From NCBI RefSeq assembly GCF_030818015.1, contig NZ_JAUSZX010000001.1:3658001-3722000 (forward strand): 64,000 bases of DNA, read 5' to 3'. Under the pieces are notes generated by a model. It worked only from the letters and a program-made list of their open reading frames with translations, had not been told where the DNA came from and searched no databases. Below, piece after piece: positions 9,898 through 17,718 of this stretch; positions within the stretch are counted from its first letter, which is position 1, and each line of letters begins with the position of its first letter. The position numbers and the translations under genes are program-made. The DNA comes from Arthrobacter globiformis (GTDB lineage: Bacteria; Actinomycetota; Actinomycetes; Actinomycetales; Micrococcaceae).

Positions 9898-9967
9898 TTG
9901 CAAAGATTTCTTTGCAACGGTTATTTTGCAATCAGTTCTTTGCAACCGTTTCTTTGCAAGGAACGTG
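9898..9967. promoter_or_regulatory. Array of five TTGCAA sites at exact 14-bp spacing
   Basis: The palindromic hexamer TTGCAA occurs at 9898, 9912, 9926, 9940 and 9954, always 14 bp apart, with loose conservation of TTCT at the end of the unit (TTGCAA-N4-TTCT). It begins 15 bases upstream of the ArsR-type regulator start and fills the gap to the MFS stop. Position and symmetry fit a cooperative operator for that regulator, probably autoregulatory. The binding protein is inferred. Confidence 0.75.
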
Positions 9968-9995
9968 CTTACTCCGGCGGTTTCTCCGGCCGCTG

Positions 9996-11228
9996 CTACC
10001 GGCGGAGGCTGCGGCGCCAGGTGATCGCCGCCAGCAGCCCCGCGGCGCAGGCGCAGGCTGTCACGAATCCGGCGACGGCCGCGTCGAGCCCGTAGACCGC
10101 CGTCGCGAGCCCCAGCCCCACTACCGGGACGGCACTTCCGAGGTAGGTGATTACATAAACGGTGCTGATGATCTGTGCATGCCGGGACGCTTCCACCTTG
10201 CCTGCCACGTCGTTGAAAACTGTCCGGAAGGCGACGCCCTGGCCGGCGCCTGCGGCTACGCTCGCCGCGACCAGCAGCCACGGATTGCCAGCGGCAGCGG
10301 CGGCCGCGATGAGCGCCACGGCGCCGCCCAGCACAGCCAGCCCGGCCGGCACAGCGAACCTGCTCCGGACGGCGACCAACTGGCTCAGGGCGGACGATCC
10401 CAGGGTTAGCCCGGCCAGCAGGCCGATCAGCGGCCGCGATTCGGTGCCGAGGATCTTCGCGAAGTAACCCGGCGCGAGGGACAGGCAGAAGCCGAAGACG
10501 GCAAAGCTAAGGAAGCCGACGGCTGCCGCCAGCCAGAATGCACCCCGGGCGTCGCGGGACACCGTGGGCAGGCGCGGCGCAAGCGCCTTCAGCGGACGGG
10601 GGCCGGCAGGCTTGATGGCGGGACGGGCTCGCAGCAGGTACAGCGGGACCAGCAAGGCGGCCAGGACGAGCGTATGGATGAGGTACGGCGTGCTGGTGGA
10701 GTCCGGCAGGAGCGAGAGGATCCCTCCGATCGCGGGGCCCGCTGCCACTCCCCCGGCCGAGGCCAGGAGGGTGAAACGGGAGGCCCACTCCGGGCGCTCC
10801 GGCAGCAGTTCACGCAGTGCCGCCGAGCTGGCCCCGGTAGCCAGGGCGACGGCGACGCCCTGGAGCGCCCGGCCGCCGCACAGCCCGGCAAGACTGTCCG
10901 CGTTCGCAAAGACCAGGCCACCCGCGAGCCCCGTCAGCACGGCAAGGAGAAGTGCCGCACGGCGCCCGATGTGGTCGGACCAGTGCCCCGCGAGCATGAG
11001 CGTGGCCACGAGTGCCAGGACGTAGGCGGCGAACGCGACGGTGATACCCAGGGAGCCGATGCCCAGCCGCACCTGCAGCAGCGGATACAGCGGGGTCGCG
11101 AGGTTTGCTCCCACCAGGAGCGTGAAAATGACGACGCCGGCCATGGCCAGCCGTGTGGTGGTGGACGCATCCCAGCCCCAGCGGGTGGCCGTAGCCGGAC
11201 GCATTCGAAGTTCGCTAAAGACGGTCAT
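9996..11228 (-). CDS. MFS transporter
   Basis: 410-aa, 12-helix major facilitator. GHWSDHIGRRAALLLAVL is the helix 2-3 loop with the conserved D-x-x-GRR pattern, and the first helix contains VVIFTLLVGANLATPLYPLL. It is closest in style to drug/metabolite exporters paired with ArsR-type regulators. The gene precedes the regulator on the same strand and is convergent with nothing; its own promoter lies in the 11229-11381 gap shared with the divergent AsnC-type gene. The substrate is unknown. Confidence 0.9.
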   Translation of the reverse strand: MTVFSELRMRPATATRWGWDASTTTRLAMAGVVIFTLLVGANLATPLYPLLQVRLGIGSLGITVAFAAYVLALVATLMLAGHWSDHIGRRAALLLAVLTGLAGGLVFANADSLAGLCGGRALQGVAVALATGASSAALRELLPERPEWASRFTLLASAGGVAAGPAIGGILSLLPDSTSTPYLIHTLVLAALLVPLYLLRARPAIKPAGPRPLKALAPRLPTVSRDARGAFWLAAAVGFLSFAVFGFCLSLAPGYFAKILGTESRPLIGLLAGLTLGSSALSQLVAVRSRFAVPAGLAVLGGAVALIAAAAAAGNPWLLVAASVAAGAGQGVAFRTVFNDVAGKVEASRHAQIISTVYVITYLGSAVPVVGLGLATAVYGLDAAVAGFVTACACAAGLLAAITWRRSLRR

Positions 11229-11381
11229 GCACGTGCCCTTGCCTGTGTCCGGGGAACCTGCCCTTTGTGGGGGCTGCCCGCGCGGATGGAATCTTGGTAC
11301 CTAAAGAATGCGGCAGGAGTGCGTACCCGTGCGTCATTCTGTGGGAATATTGAGCAAAACCATCAATCTTTGGCCGGATTC

Positions 11382-11900
11382 ATGAACCGGAGTGACGATT
11401 TGAACACCTTGGACCCCACGGATCTGAAGATCCTGCTCGAGCTGATCCGCGACCCCCGGGTCCAGATCGGTGAGCTGAGCGAAAAACTCGGCATTGCGCG
11501 GAACACTGCCCAGTCACGCGTGCGCCGGATGCTGCGCTCTGGCATCCTGCACGACGGCGGCCGCGAGATCGACCTCGAAGCGGTGGGATACGACGTCGTC
11601 GCCTTTGTGACGATTGAAGTGACGCACCGGGAGCTCGACGGCGTGATCGCCGCTTTGCGGCTGATTCCCCAGGTCCTCGAAGTGCACGAGATCTCCGGCC
11701 GGGGCGACGTCTGGTGCCGGGTGGTGGCCACGGACACGCAAAACCTCCAGGGCGCGCTGCGTTCGATCCTGCGCATCAAGGGCGTGATCCGCACCGAAAC
11801 CGTGCTGGCCCTCCACACGCACATCCCGTACCGGACCGAGCCGCTGATCAGCCGCCTGGTTCAGTCGGCTCCGGGGCCTGCGCCCCTTCGGCCGGAATAG
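11382..11900 (+). CDS. Lrp/AsnC-family transcriptional regulator
   Basis: 172-aa regulator with DPTDLKILLELIRDPR and VQIGELSEKLGIARNTAQ forming the N-terminal HTH, followed by a RAM-type domain (FVTIEVTHRELDGVIAAL and VLEVHEISGRGDVWCRVVA). The reading frame is open far upstream, but that part overlaps the opposite-strand MFS gene and is shadow; the ATG at 11382 gives the family N-terminus. No strong Shine-Dalgarno is visible, so it may be leaderless or start a few codons later. It is divergent from the MFS gene and may regulate it. Confidence 0.9.
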   Translation: MNRSDDLNTLDPTDLKILLELIRDPRVQIGELSEKLGIARNTAQSRVRRMLRSGILHDGGREIDLEAVGYDVVAFVTIEVTHRELDGVIAALRLIPQVLEVHEISGRGDVWCRVVATDTQNLQGALRSILRIKGVIRTETVLALHTHIPYRTEPLISRLVQSAPGPAPLRPE

Positions 11901-11909
11901 GATTCGAGT

Positions 11910-12335
11910 ATGGATTGGTTCTCTTACTTCTTTCAGGTCAACTGGCTTGCGGTGCTTCTTGCCTTCGTCGCAAGCATGGCCATCGGCTTCGTCTGGTACC
12001 TGCCCGCTGTGCTCGGCAAGCGGTGGATGGAGGCCGTCGGCAAGACGGAAGAGGACCTCAGGAACACTAATGGCGGCGCCGGAATCTGGGTTCCCATGAT
12101 GGCAGCTGCAGCCCTAACAGCCATCCTGCTCGCAGTTCTGATCAGCAAGCTCGGACTCGACAGCGCGCTGGCCGGCGGATCGTTCGCTTTCGTGCTGGCA
12201 GTGGTGTTCCGTGTGGGCGGCCACGTAATCCACAACGGTTTCGCCGGACGTCCTGCCGCGGTGACGCTCATCGACTCCGGCCACGATGTCCTCGCTGTGA
12301 CAGCCGCCGGAGTCATCATCGGCGCGCTGTCCTGA
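11910..12335 (+). CDS. DUF1761 family membrane protein
   Basis: 141 aa, four predicted membrane helices. The N-terminal pattern LLAFVASMAIGFVWYLPAVL followed by GKRWM is the hallmark of DUF1761, a family of unknown function. The ATG at 11910 lies nine bases after the AsnC-type gene, so they are probably cotranscribed. The stop codon falls inside the first unit of a tandem repeat that fills the space to the next gene. Confidence 0.87.
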   Translation: MDWFSYFFQVNWLAVLLAFVASMAIGFVWYLPAVLGKRWMEAVGKTEEDLRNTNGGAGIWVPMMAAAALTAILLAVLISKLGLDSALAGGSFAFVLAVVFRVGGHVIHNGFAGRPAAVTLIDSGHDVLAVTAAGVIIGALS

Positions 12336-12400
12336 CCCAATGCGGATGTCCTGACCCCAACGCGATGTCCTGACCCAACGCGATGTCCTGACCCAAATAG
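12328..12400. repeat. 17-19-bp tandem repeat, four units, starting on a stop codon
   Basis: Units start with TGTCCTGACCC at 12328, 12347, 12366 and 12384 (19, 19, 18 and 17 bp). The first contains the TGA that ends the DUF1761 gene, so the stop-codon neighbourhood has been copied three more times, up to 18 bases before the GTG of the next gene. It looks like recent slippage or unequal duplication. Confidence 0.9.
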
Positions 12401-12417
12401 ACGGAGACCTGCAGACT

Positions 12418-13413
12418 GTGACCATCATCGACAACGCCGTCTACGTCGACGGGGTCCGCACCGCGGAGCCCGAAAACCTGGAACAGACGTTTGAAACGCT
12501 TGACAGCCACGGCGGGATGGCCTGGATCGGCCTGTACCGTCCCTCGAAAGCCGAGATGGCCGCCGTCGCCGAGGAGTTTGGCCTGCATGACCTGGCCGTG
12601 GAGGACGCCGTTTCGGCCCACCAACGGCCAAAGCTGGAGCGCTACGGGGCCAGCCTTTTCACTGTTCTGAGGCCGGCCCGGTACCGCGATGACACCGAAA
12701 CTGTGGAATTCGGCGAGCTCCATATATTCGTTGGAACGAACTTCGTGGTGACCGTCCGGCATGCCGAGATGTCCGGCGTCGGACAGGTACGCCGCCGCCT
12801 GGAGTCCAGGCCGGATCTCCTCCGCCACGGACCGCCGGCGGTACTGTACGCACTGCTGGACCAGGTGGTGGACGACTACGCCCCGGTGGTGGCCGGGCTG
12901 GAAAACGACATCGACGAAATCGAAGACCAACTGTTTTCGGGGGATTCCGCGGTGTCCCGCCGCATCTATGAACTCGCCCGCGAGGTCATCCAGTTCCAGC
13001 GGGCCATCCATCCGCTGCCGGCCATGATGCAGCAGCTGAATCAAGGATTTGACGACTTTGCTGCCGACGCCGAGCTCCAGCACAATCTCCGGGACGTCGA
13101 GGACCACGTGGAGCGGGTGATTTCGCGGGCTGATTCATTCCGTGACCTCCTTCAAAACGCGCTGACCCTGGACGGCACGCTTACCGCCAACCGGCAGAAC
13201 GAGGCGAGCGCGCAGCAGAACGAGCAGGTAAAAAAGATCTCGTCCTGGGCGGCCATCTTCTTCGCCCCATCGTTTGTGGCCGGCGTGTACGGCATGAACT
13301 TTGACCATATGCCGGAGCTGCATTGGGCCTACGGTTACCCCATGGCGATACTGCTGATGGCAGCCACAGCCGCCCTGATGTATCTCATCTTCAAGCGGAA
13401 GGGCTGGCTCTAG
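12418..13413 (+). CDS. CorA-family magnesium/divalent cation transporter
   Basis: 331-aa CorA/MIT-family channel. A large cytoplasmic N-terminal domain precedes two C-terminal membrane helices; the selectivity motif YGMNF is at the end of the first, with the periplasmic loop DHMPELHWAYG and a second helix ending in a positively charged tail (FKRKGWL). The family works as a pentamer for Mg2+ uptake. GTG start at 12418, preceded by GGAGACC. The TAG stop overlaps the GTG of the next gene by one base (TAGTG), indicating coupling. Confidence 0.93.
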   Translation: MTIIDNAVYVDGVRTAEPENLEQTFETLDSHGGMAWIGLYRPSKAEMAAVAEEFGLHDLAVEDAVSAHQRPKLERYGASLFTVLRPARYRDDTETVEFGELHIFVGTNFVVTVRHAEMSGVGQVRRRLESRPDLLRHGPPAVLYALLDQVVDDYAPVVAGLENDIDEIEDQLFSGDSAVSRRIYELAREVIQFQRAIHPLPAMMQQLNQGFDDFAADAELQHNLRDVEDHVERVISRADSFRDLLQNALTLDGTLTANRQNEASAQQNEQVKKISSWAAIFFAPSFVAGVYGMNFDHMPELHWAYGYPMAILLMAATAALMYLIFKRKGWL

Positions 13414-13919
13414 TGGCCGGTTTTCACCGCGGCCTGGTCATCACGCCCGGCACCGAACGGCAGTTGGGCGCCTACGGGCTGTTCAGGCCCTCCCCTTCCC
13501 AGCGGGACGTCCTGGCCCTGCCCACCGGTCCGCTGTCAGTCAAAGGCGCCGACCCGGACATGCTTTGGGCCAGCTTCGCCGAGCTATGCGGCGGAAATTG
13601 GTCGACGGCGGACTATCTTCTGCTGGCGGAGACGTTCCCAGCCTGGGTCGTGGACGGCATACCTTCACCTTCTGCAGAGTCCGCGTCCAGCCCGGCTGAC
13701 TGGCAGCGGTTCCTGACTTTGCTGAACGTCCTCCACGAGCGGGACATCACTCCGTTCCTCATTGCGCCGGGCCTGTTTGGCAGCCCCTTTGGACCACCGG
13801 AGGGCGGCCCTCCTGAGGAACTGGCCGCCGTTCTGTCACGCATCGGAGAGCGGCTCTCCGTGCTTCGCAGGATCGAGTCGGACGAACAGTTGGCGGATGA
13901 GCAGTCTGGCGGCTGCTAG
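13413..13919 (+). CDS. Stand-alone ZapE/AFG1 C-terminal-like protein without ATPase core
   Basis: 168 aa. It resembles the C-terminal part of actinobacterial ZapE (AFG1-like cell-division ATPase): LWASFAELC, then STADYLLLAETFPAWVVDGIP and WQRFLTLLNVLHERDITPFLI, matching the family pattern of FxxLC, SDYLxLA, WVVxGVP and QRFxNLVDVL. No Walker A or B is present, so it cannot be a functional ATPase alone. GTG at 13413 overlaps the CorA stop. It may be an adaptor or a degraded copy that kept an open frame. The assignment rests on motif memory and needs a profile search. Confidence 0.6.
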   Translation: MAGFHRGLVITPGTERQLGAYGLFRPSPSQRDVLALPTGPLSVKGADPDMLWASFAELCGGNWSTADYLLLAETFPAWVVDGIPSPSAESASSPADWQRFLTLLNVLHERDITPFLIAPGLFGSPFGPPEGGPPEELAAVLSRIGERLSVLRRIESDEQLADEQSGGC

Positions 13920-13994
13920 CAACAGCCGTAACCCGGCCGTCCCGAGCCGGTTGCGTCTGCTTACAATCGATTGACATCAACTACTGAGGGAAAC

Positions 13995-14336
13995 ATGAAG
14001 AAACTCACTACCGCCCTGCTTGCCGCCGGGTTCGTCCTCTCCGCTTCCGCCTGCGCTGCACCGCAGCTCACCACCGCACAAACCTGTGACCGGATCAGGA
14101 CGGTTGTCTCGAACCCCACGAACTCCGTGGGCAAGACCGGCATGACCCGCCTGGCCAACCAGATCCGCCCTATCGAGGCTGTGTCCTCGGACGAGCTGCG
14201 CCCGGCGCTGCAGGCCATCCTGGAGTACACGGACGAGTCCGCCAAGGAAACCCCGGATGAGGCGAAACTCACCGGTTTGAAGGCCGGCTACGAGCAGGCC
14301 GGCAGCACCTACAGCAAGTTCTGCGGCGGCCAGTAG
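13995..14336 (+). CDS. Small secreted lipoprotein, function unknown
   Basis: 113 aa. Type II signal peptide: MKKLTTALLAAGFVLSASAC with lipobox SASAC, so the mature protein starts at Cys20 and is membrane-anchored outside. The mature part has one more Cys pair candidate (TCDRI near the start, KFCGG at the end). The upstream in-frame ATG at 13971 was rejected because the ATG at 13995 has GAGGG four bases before it and directly begins the signal peptide. A G/C hairpin ends the gene. Confidence 0.85.
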   Translation: MKKLTTALLAAGFVLSASACAAPQLTTAQTCDRIRTVVSNPTNSVGKTGMTRLANQIRPIEAVSSDELRPALQAILEYTDESAKETPDEAKLTGLKAGYEQAGSTYSKFCGGQ

Positions 14337-14356
14337 CCCGCGCCTCTTACACGCCT

Positions 14357-14398
14357 GGCGGCCCGGGCAGGGCACTCCTCCTGCCCGTGGCCGCCTTT
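14357..14398 (+). terminator. Rho-independent-type hairpin after the lipoprotein gene
   Basis: GGCGGCC-C-GGGCAGG pairs across an eight-base loop with CCTGCCC-GT-GGCCGCC and is followed by a short TTT. It starts 21 bases after the lipoprotein stop codon. Confidence 0.65.
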
Positions 14399-14535
14399 CG
14401 CGTTGGCAGAACAAGATGAACGTTGGCGAACTCTTGATCCGAACCTGCGATGACAGTGTCAGGTTCTTGAGCTGCGTCCCGGACCATTTCATTGAGAATC
14501 GCAGGACGGCGTGGACAACTGGATGAGGTGGCTGC

Positions 14536-14937
14536 ATGGCGGAGGACCCGGACGCGGACCAGGACCTTCCGGTACTGGATGACGGTGCGCTGCAGGACCT
14601 CACGGACGAAGCCGGGAAGGATGCAGCGCGGAAGTTCATGGAGGAGTATCTGGTGATGCTCCCCGTGCGGGCGGCCAAGATCTTCAAGGGCCTCACCCGC
14701 GGTGATACAGACACAACTCTGGAGGCCATCATCAGCCTGAGGGTCAGCTCCGGGATGGCCGGCGCGCACCGCCTTGAGGCATACTGCCGAAGCCTTGAGA
14801 GCGCGCTGAAGCACGGGCACAACCCGGACATGACAGCAGTGAAGGCAGTGCTGTTCGCCAACATCCGGCAGGTAGTCCGGGAAGCATCCAGGCGCGGCCA
14901 TCTGCCGCCCAAATCACACGGATCTTCGAACTCATGA
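14536..14937 (+). CDS. HPt-like domain protein lacking the phospho-accepting histidine
   Basis: 133 aa, a single helical domain resembling histidine phosphotransfer (HPt) proteins: FMEEYLVMLPVRAAKIFKGL, then SLRVSSGMAGAHRLEAYC and RSLESALKHG. In HPt domains the fourth helix-bundle motif is A-H-x-L-K-G-x-x; here it reads I-I-S-L-R-V-S-S, with Ile at the His position. It can therefore not carry phosphate in the usual way and may be a protein-binding relic. No kinase or response regulator is adjacent. The final residues are polar and the ATG at 14536 follows GATGAGGTGG. Confidence 0.65.
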   Translation: MAEDPDADQDLPVLDDGALQDLTDEAGKDAARKFMEEYLVMLPVRAAKIFKGLTRGDTDTTLEAIISLRVSSGMAGAHRLEAYCRSLESALKHGHNPDMTAVKAVLFANIRQVVREASRRGHLPPKSHGSSNS

Positions 14938-15002
14938 GCTGCAGCCGCGCATCCCCCAACCTGAGAGCCATGCCCGGCCCCGGCGACCACACGGGCCAAA
15001 GC

Positions 15003-15032
15003 AAAAACACCCCGGTCCGAAGACCGGGGTGT
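15003..15032 (-). terminator. Rho-independent terminator of tRNA-Ala
   Basis: Read on the minus strand, an 11-bp perfect stem (ACACCCCGGTC, loop TTCG, GACCGGGGTGT) is followed by a run of five T. It begins six bases past the tRNA 3' end. Confidence 0.93.
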
Positions 15033-15037
15033 AACTG

Positions 15038-15110
15038 TGGAGCTAAGGGGATTCGAACCCCTGACCTCTTCGATGCGAACGAAGCGCTCTACCAACTGAG
15101 CTATAACCCC
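15038..15110 (-). tRNA. tRNA-Ala (anticodon CGC)
   Basis: 73 nt cloverleaf on the minus strand: acceptor GGGGUUA/UAGCUCC, D arm GCUC-AGUUGGUA-GAGC, anticodon stem CUUCG/CGAAG around loop UUCGCAU (anticodon CGC, codon GCG), T arm AGGGG-UUCGAAU-CCCCU, discriminator A. The G3:U70 pair, the major alanine identity element, is present. CCA is not encoded. A strong terminator follows. Confidence 0.97.
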
Positions 15111-15153
15111 GTGGCGCCGTTTCCCGGAGGAACTCAACGCCGGTTTCCCTAGG

Positions 15154-15954
15154 CTACAAATTTTCTTGCCGGTTTGCCAACCAGGCCTCAAATGTCGTGT
15201 GTCCGTAACGCTGTTCGGGCGCCAGGTTCTTCCCTTCACGCAAAAATCTGCCCGTCGATCCGGGCAGCGGCAGTTCGGTCACGAGGCCCCTGGCACCGGT
15301 TATCCGCTTCCAGACTGTGGCCATCGATGCCATGCTCAGCACCTCCGGCCCTCCGACGGTCTCCACCGCGCGGGAATCACTAAACGGCGGTCCCAGTGCG
15401 GCTTCCAGCAGCGCCGCCGCCACATCGGCCGGCGAGATCGTCTGGAACCGGGCGCCTTTGATCACCGGTACGAGGCCAACGCGGGAACCCGCACCGAAAA
15501 TCCCCGTCACCAGGCTGTGGAACTGCGTTGCCCGCACAGTGCGCGTTTCGAGCGGCGATCTCGCGTACACGCGCTCTTTGTCCGCCTTTGACCGGTAATA
15601 CGTGAGGGCGCTTTGGTCGCAGTTAATGATGGAAAGCTGTACGGCCCGTACCACGCCAGCCGCCGCGGCTTCGCCCAGCAGCAGTGCGCCGCCGGCCGCA
15701 TAGTGCCTGAGTGCTTTGCCGGTCCGCGCTTCGAGGCAATCGATGACGACGTCGGCACCCGCCAGCGCTTCGGGCACCCCGTCTCCGGTGGTGACGTCCG
15801 CGCGGAAGTACGCGGCGCCGTCGTAATACTCCCGGGCACCCGGGAGCGGCGGGTTTCGAGTCAAAACCGCGACGGCGTGCCCCAGGCCAAGGGCCTGGCG
15901 CACCACTTCGCGGCCAGCCTCGCCAGTGCCGCCGGCAACGCAGATGCGGACCAT
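15154..15954 (-). CDS. NAD(P)-binding SDR/NmrA-like protein
   Basis: 266-aa atypical short-chain dehydrogenase. N-terminal dinucleotide fold VRICVAGGTGEAGREVV with GGTGxxG, ADVTTGDGVPEALAGADVVIDCL as the second Rossmann half; no YxxxK catalytic pair is evident, as is common for NmrA-like sensors and atypical epimerases. ATG at 15954 is 33 bases downstream of the sepX stop, so it may end that operon. The biochemical role cannot be assigned. Confidence 0.85.
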   Translation of the reverse strand: MVRICVAGGTGEAGREVVRQALGLGHAVAVLTRNPPLPGAREYYDGAAYFRADVTTGDGVPEALAGADVVIDCLEARTGKALRHYAAGGALLLGEAAAAGVVRAVQLSIINCDQSALTYYRSKADKERVYARSPLETRTVRATQFHSLVTGIFGAGSRVGLVPVIKGARFQTISPADVAAALLEAALGPPFSDSRAVETVGGPEVLSMASMATVWKRITGARGLVTELPLPGSTGRFLREGKNLAPEQRYGHTTFEAWLANRQENL

Positions 15955-15987
15955 TACGGTGACAGCTGGTGCTGCTTTGAAGGCCGG

Positions 15988-16965
15988 CTACGCGCGGCGG
16001 CGCTGCAGTACGTCATCAAGGTTGCTCAGCGCGCTCTGGGCCTTGGTCAGCGGCTTGGCGGGCTCGGCATTCGGGGAGGCAGCAGGAGGTGCGGCAGCCG
16101 GCCCCTGCTTGAGTGAAGGCTTGCCCACCGACTTCGGAGCCTCGGGCAGCGCCAGCGGCTCGGGTGCCGGACGCTCGGCCTTGGCCGCTTCAACGTATGT
16201 CGGCTTGGGAACTTCCACCGGATCCCAGCTGGATTCAGGCGCAGCCGCCGGGCCCTGCACAGGGGCTGCGGCGCTTTCGTCGCCGGCCGCGATGGCAACT
16301 GCCAGTGCCGCCTCACGCAGTTCGACTGCCGTGAGAGGCTTGGGCTTCGGCGCTTCTGCCTCGGCGTCGAAGAGGGCACTTTCCCGGGGCTTAACGGACT
16401 CCGGGGCGGGTGCCGCCTCCGCGGGGCGCTCGACGGCCGGCTCCCGGCTTACCGGCGAGCCCATGGCCGCCTTGAAGGCGGCGTTGACTTTCCTGCGCCG
16501 GTCACGGACAGCGAGCCGCCGCAAAACCACGACGGCGGCAACACCTGTCAGGAACGCCACGGCCGGAACCCAGGGGTTGCCGAGCCCAAAGAGACGCAGG
16601 ACTCCGGCCACAACCGCCGTGAGGAAGGACAGCAACCCGACAAGCGCGATTGCCGTCCGTCCATAGCGGATCCGAAAGGCACCGGTCCCCCTGGCGGCAG
16701 GCCTACTGCCGGACGGAGCCGGGGTGAGGCCTGTTGCTGGTTCGCTGCTCTTCCTGGTGTCCATGCGTTTCTCCTGCTGGGCGGCCATATATACAACCGT
16801 CCCGGCTTGCGGGTTTGCAGTTTCGGCGTCGACGCTATCCAGCGTCAGGTCACCGGCAGCCTGGAACTGATGCCGGCCGTTGCGGAGCACGTAAGGGGCA
16901 ACCCAAACGATCCAGAGCGCAACAGCAGCCACAAGGATGACTGAGCTGCTAAGGGGGAAGTCCAC
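15988..16965 (-). CDS. sepX: Divisome membrane protein SepX/GlpR-like
   Basis: 325-aa membrane protein. A first helix (VILVAAVALWIVWVAPYVL) is followed by RNGRHQF, then two more helices around residues 110-150 (IALVGLLSFLTAVVAGVL and WVPAVAFLTGVAAVVVL), and a long Ala/Pro/Glu-rich, probably disordered tail. This layout and the neighbours rimJ-like GNAT and galU match SepX (Streptomyces) / GlpR (Corynebacterium), the membrane partner of the gephyrin-like Glp in cell division. I place the start at GTG 16965, because the longer frame begins with TTG. Assignment is by topology and synteny; sequence conservation outside the first helix is weak in this family. Confidence 0.72.
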   Translation of the reverse strand: MDFPLSSSVILVAAVALWIVWVAPYVLRNGRHQFQAAGDLTLDSVDAETANPQAGTVVYMAAQQEKRMDTRKSSEPATGLTPAPSGSRPAARGTGAFRIRYGRTAIALVGLLSFLTAVVAGVLRLFGLGNPWVPAVAFLTGVAAVVVLRRLAVRDRRRKVNAAFKAAMGSPVSREPAVERPAEAAPAPESVKPRESALFDAEAEAPKPKPLTAVELREAALAVAIAAGDESAAAPVQGPAAAPESSWDPVEVPKPTYVEAAKAERPAPEPLALPEAPKSVGKPSLKQGPAAAPPAASPNAEPAKPLTKAQSALSNLDDVLQRRRA

Positions 16966-17091
16966 ACACAAAACCGTATGAGGTATGTGGGGGCTGTTGT
17001 GGCATTCGTCTCGGTGTGTCGCGGCCGAGCTTCAAATCAATGGACTTATGTCGTGAACCCGGCCCTGACCAGCGGCTCCGCCTGTCTGCGG

Positions 17092-17712
17092 TCAGGCGGG
17101 CCTGACCCGCAGCCAGCGGCTGAGGAGACCTTCCGGAACTTCCTCTGAGGTCAGGGCGAAGGAGCGGTGGTCTGCCCATTCCCCATTGATGTGCAGGTAG
17201 CGCGGACGGTAGCCCTCGTCCCGGAAGCCGAGCTTCTCCACGACGCGCAGGCTGGGCCCGTTTTCGGGACGGATGTTGATTTCCATCCGGTGCAGGCCAA
17301 GGGTCCGGAAACAATGGTCAGTTGCCATCGCCACCGCAGTGGGAGCGATCCCGTGCCCGGCCCGCGCCTGGTCCACCCAGTAGCCGAGCGTCGCCATCAA
17401 GGCGGATCCCCACACAATAGAGGAGACCGTCAGCTGCCCCACGATGACGGGGTCACGGTGTCCGGGCGTCCACTCCGTGATCACAAAGGGCAGCGCGGTG
17501 GCCTGGGCCGCTTGCGTGTTCAGGGACCTGACCATCTGGCGGTAATCGGGCAGCGCCCCGCCCGCGATCGGATTCGAGGCCTCCCAGGGCGCCAGCCAGT
17601 CACTGTTACGGGAACGGACCTCGGTCCACTCCTTCCGATCCCGGTACCTGATGGGCCGCAGGACAATGTCCCCGCACTCCAGCGTGACCGGCCAGATGTG
17701 GCTGACCCTCAT
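17092..17712 (-). CDS. GNAT N-acetyltransferase, RimJ/RimL type
   Basis: 206-aa acetyltransferase. LRPIRYRDRKEWTEVRSRN at the start and WVDQARAGHGIAPTAVAMA (acetyl-CoA pyrophosphate loop) and RMEINIRPENGPSLRVVEKLGF in the C-terminal half are typical of protein-N-terminal acetyltransferases RimJ/RimL. ATG at 17712 lies six bases after the galU stop, so it is cotranscribed with galU. In many actinobacteria a gephyrin/moeA-like gene separates these two; it is absent here. The 126 bp between this stop and sepX contains no gene. Confidence 0.9.
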   Translation of the reverse strand: MRVSHIWPVTLECGDIVLRPIRYRDRKEWTEVRSRNSDWLAPWEASNPIAGGALPDYRQMVRSLNTQAAQATALPFVITEWTPGHRDPVIVGQLTVSSIVWGSALMATLGYWVDQARAGHGIAPTAVAMATDHCFRTLGLHRMEINIRPENGPSLRVVEKLGFRDEGYRPRYLHINGEWADHRSFALTSEEVPEGLLSRWLRVRPA

Positions 17713-17718
17713 GAAAGA

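Noticed and set aside
10674-11381. N-terminal extension of the AsnC-type regulator
   Set aside because: It lies opposite the MFS gene, is Gln/Arg/Gly-rich, and the ATG at 11382 gives a normal regulator.
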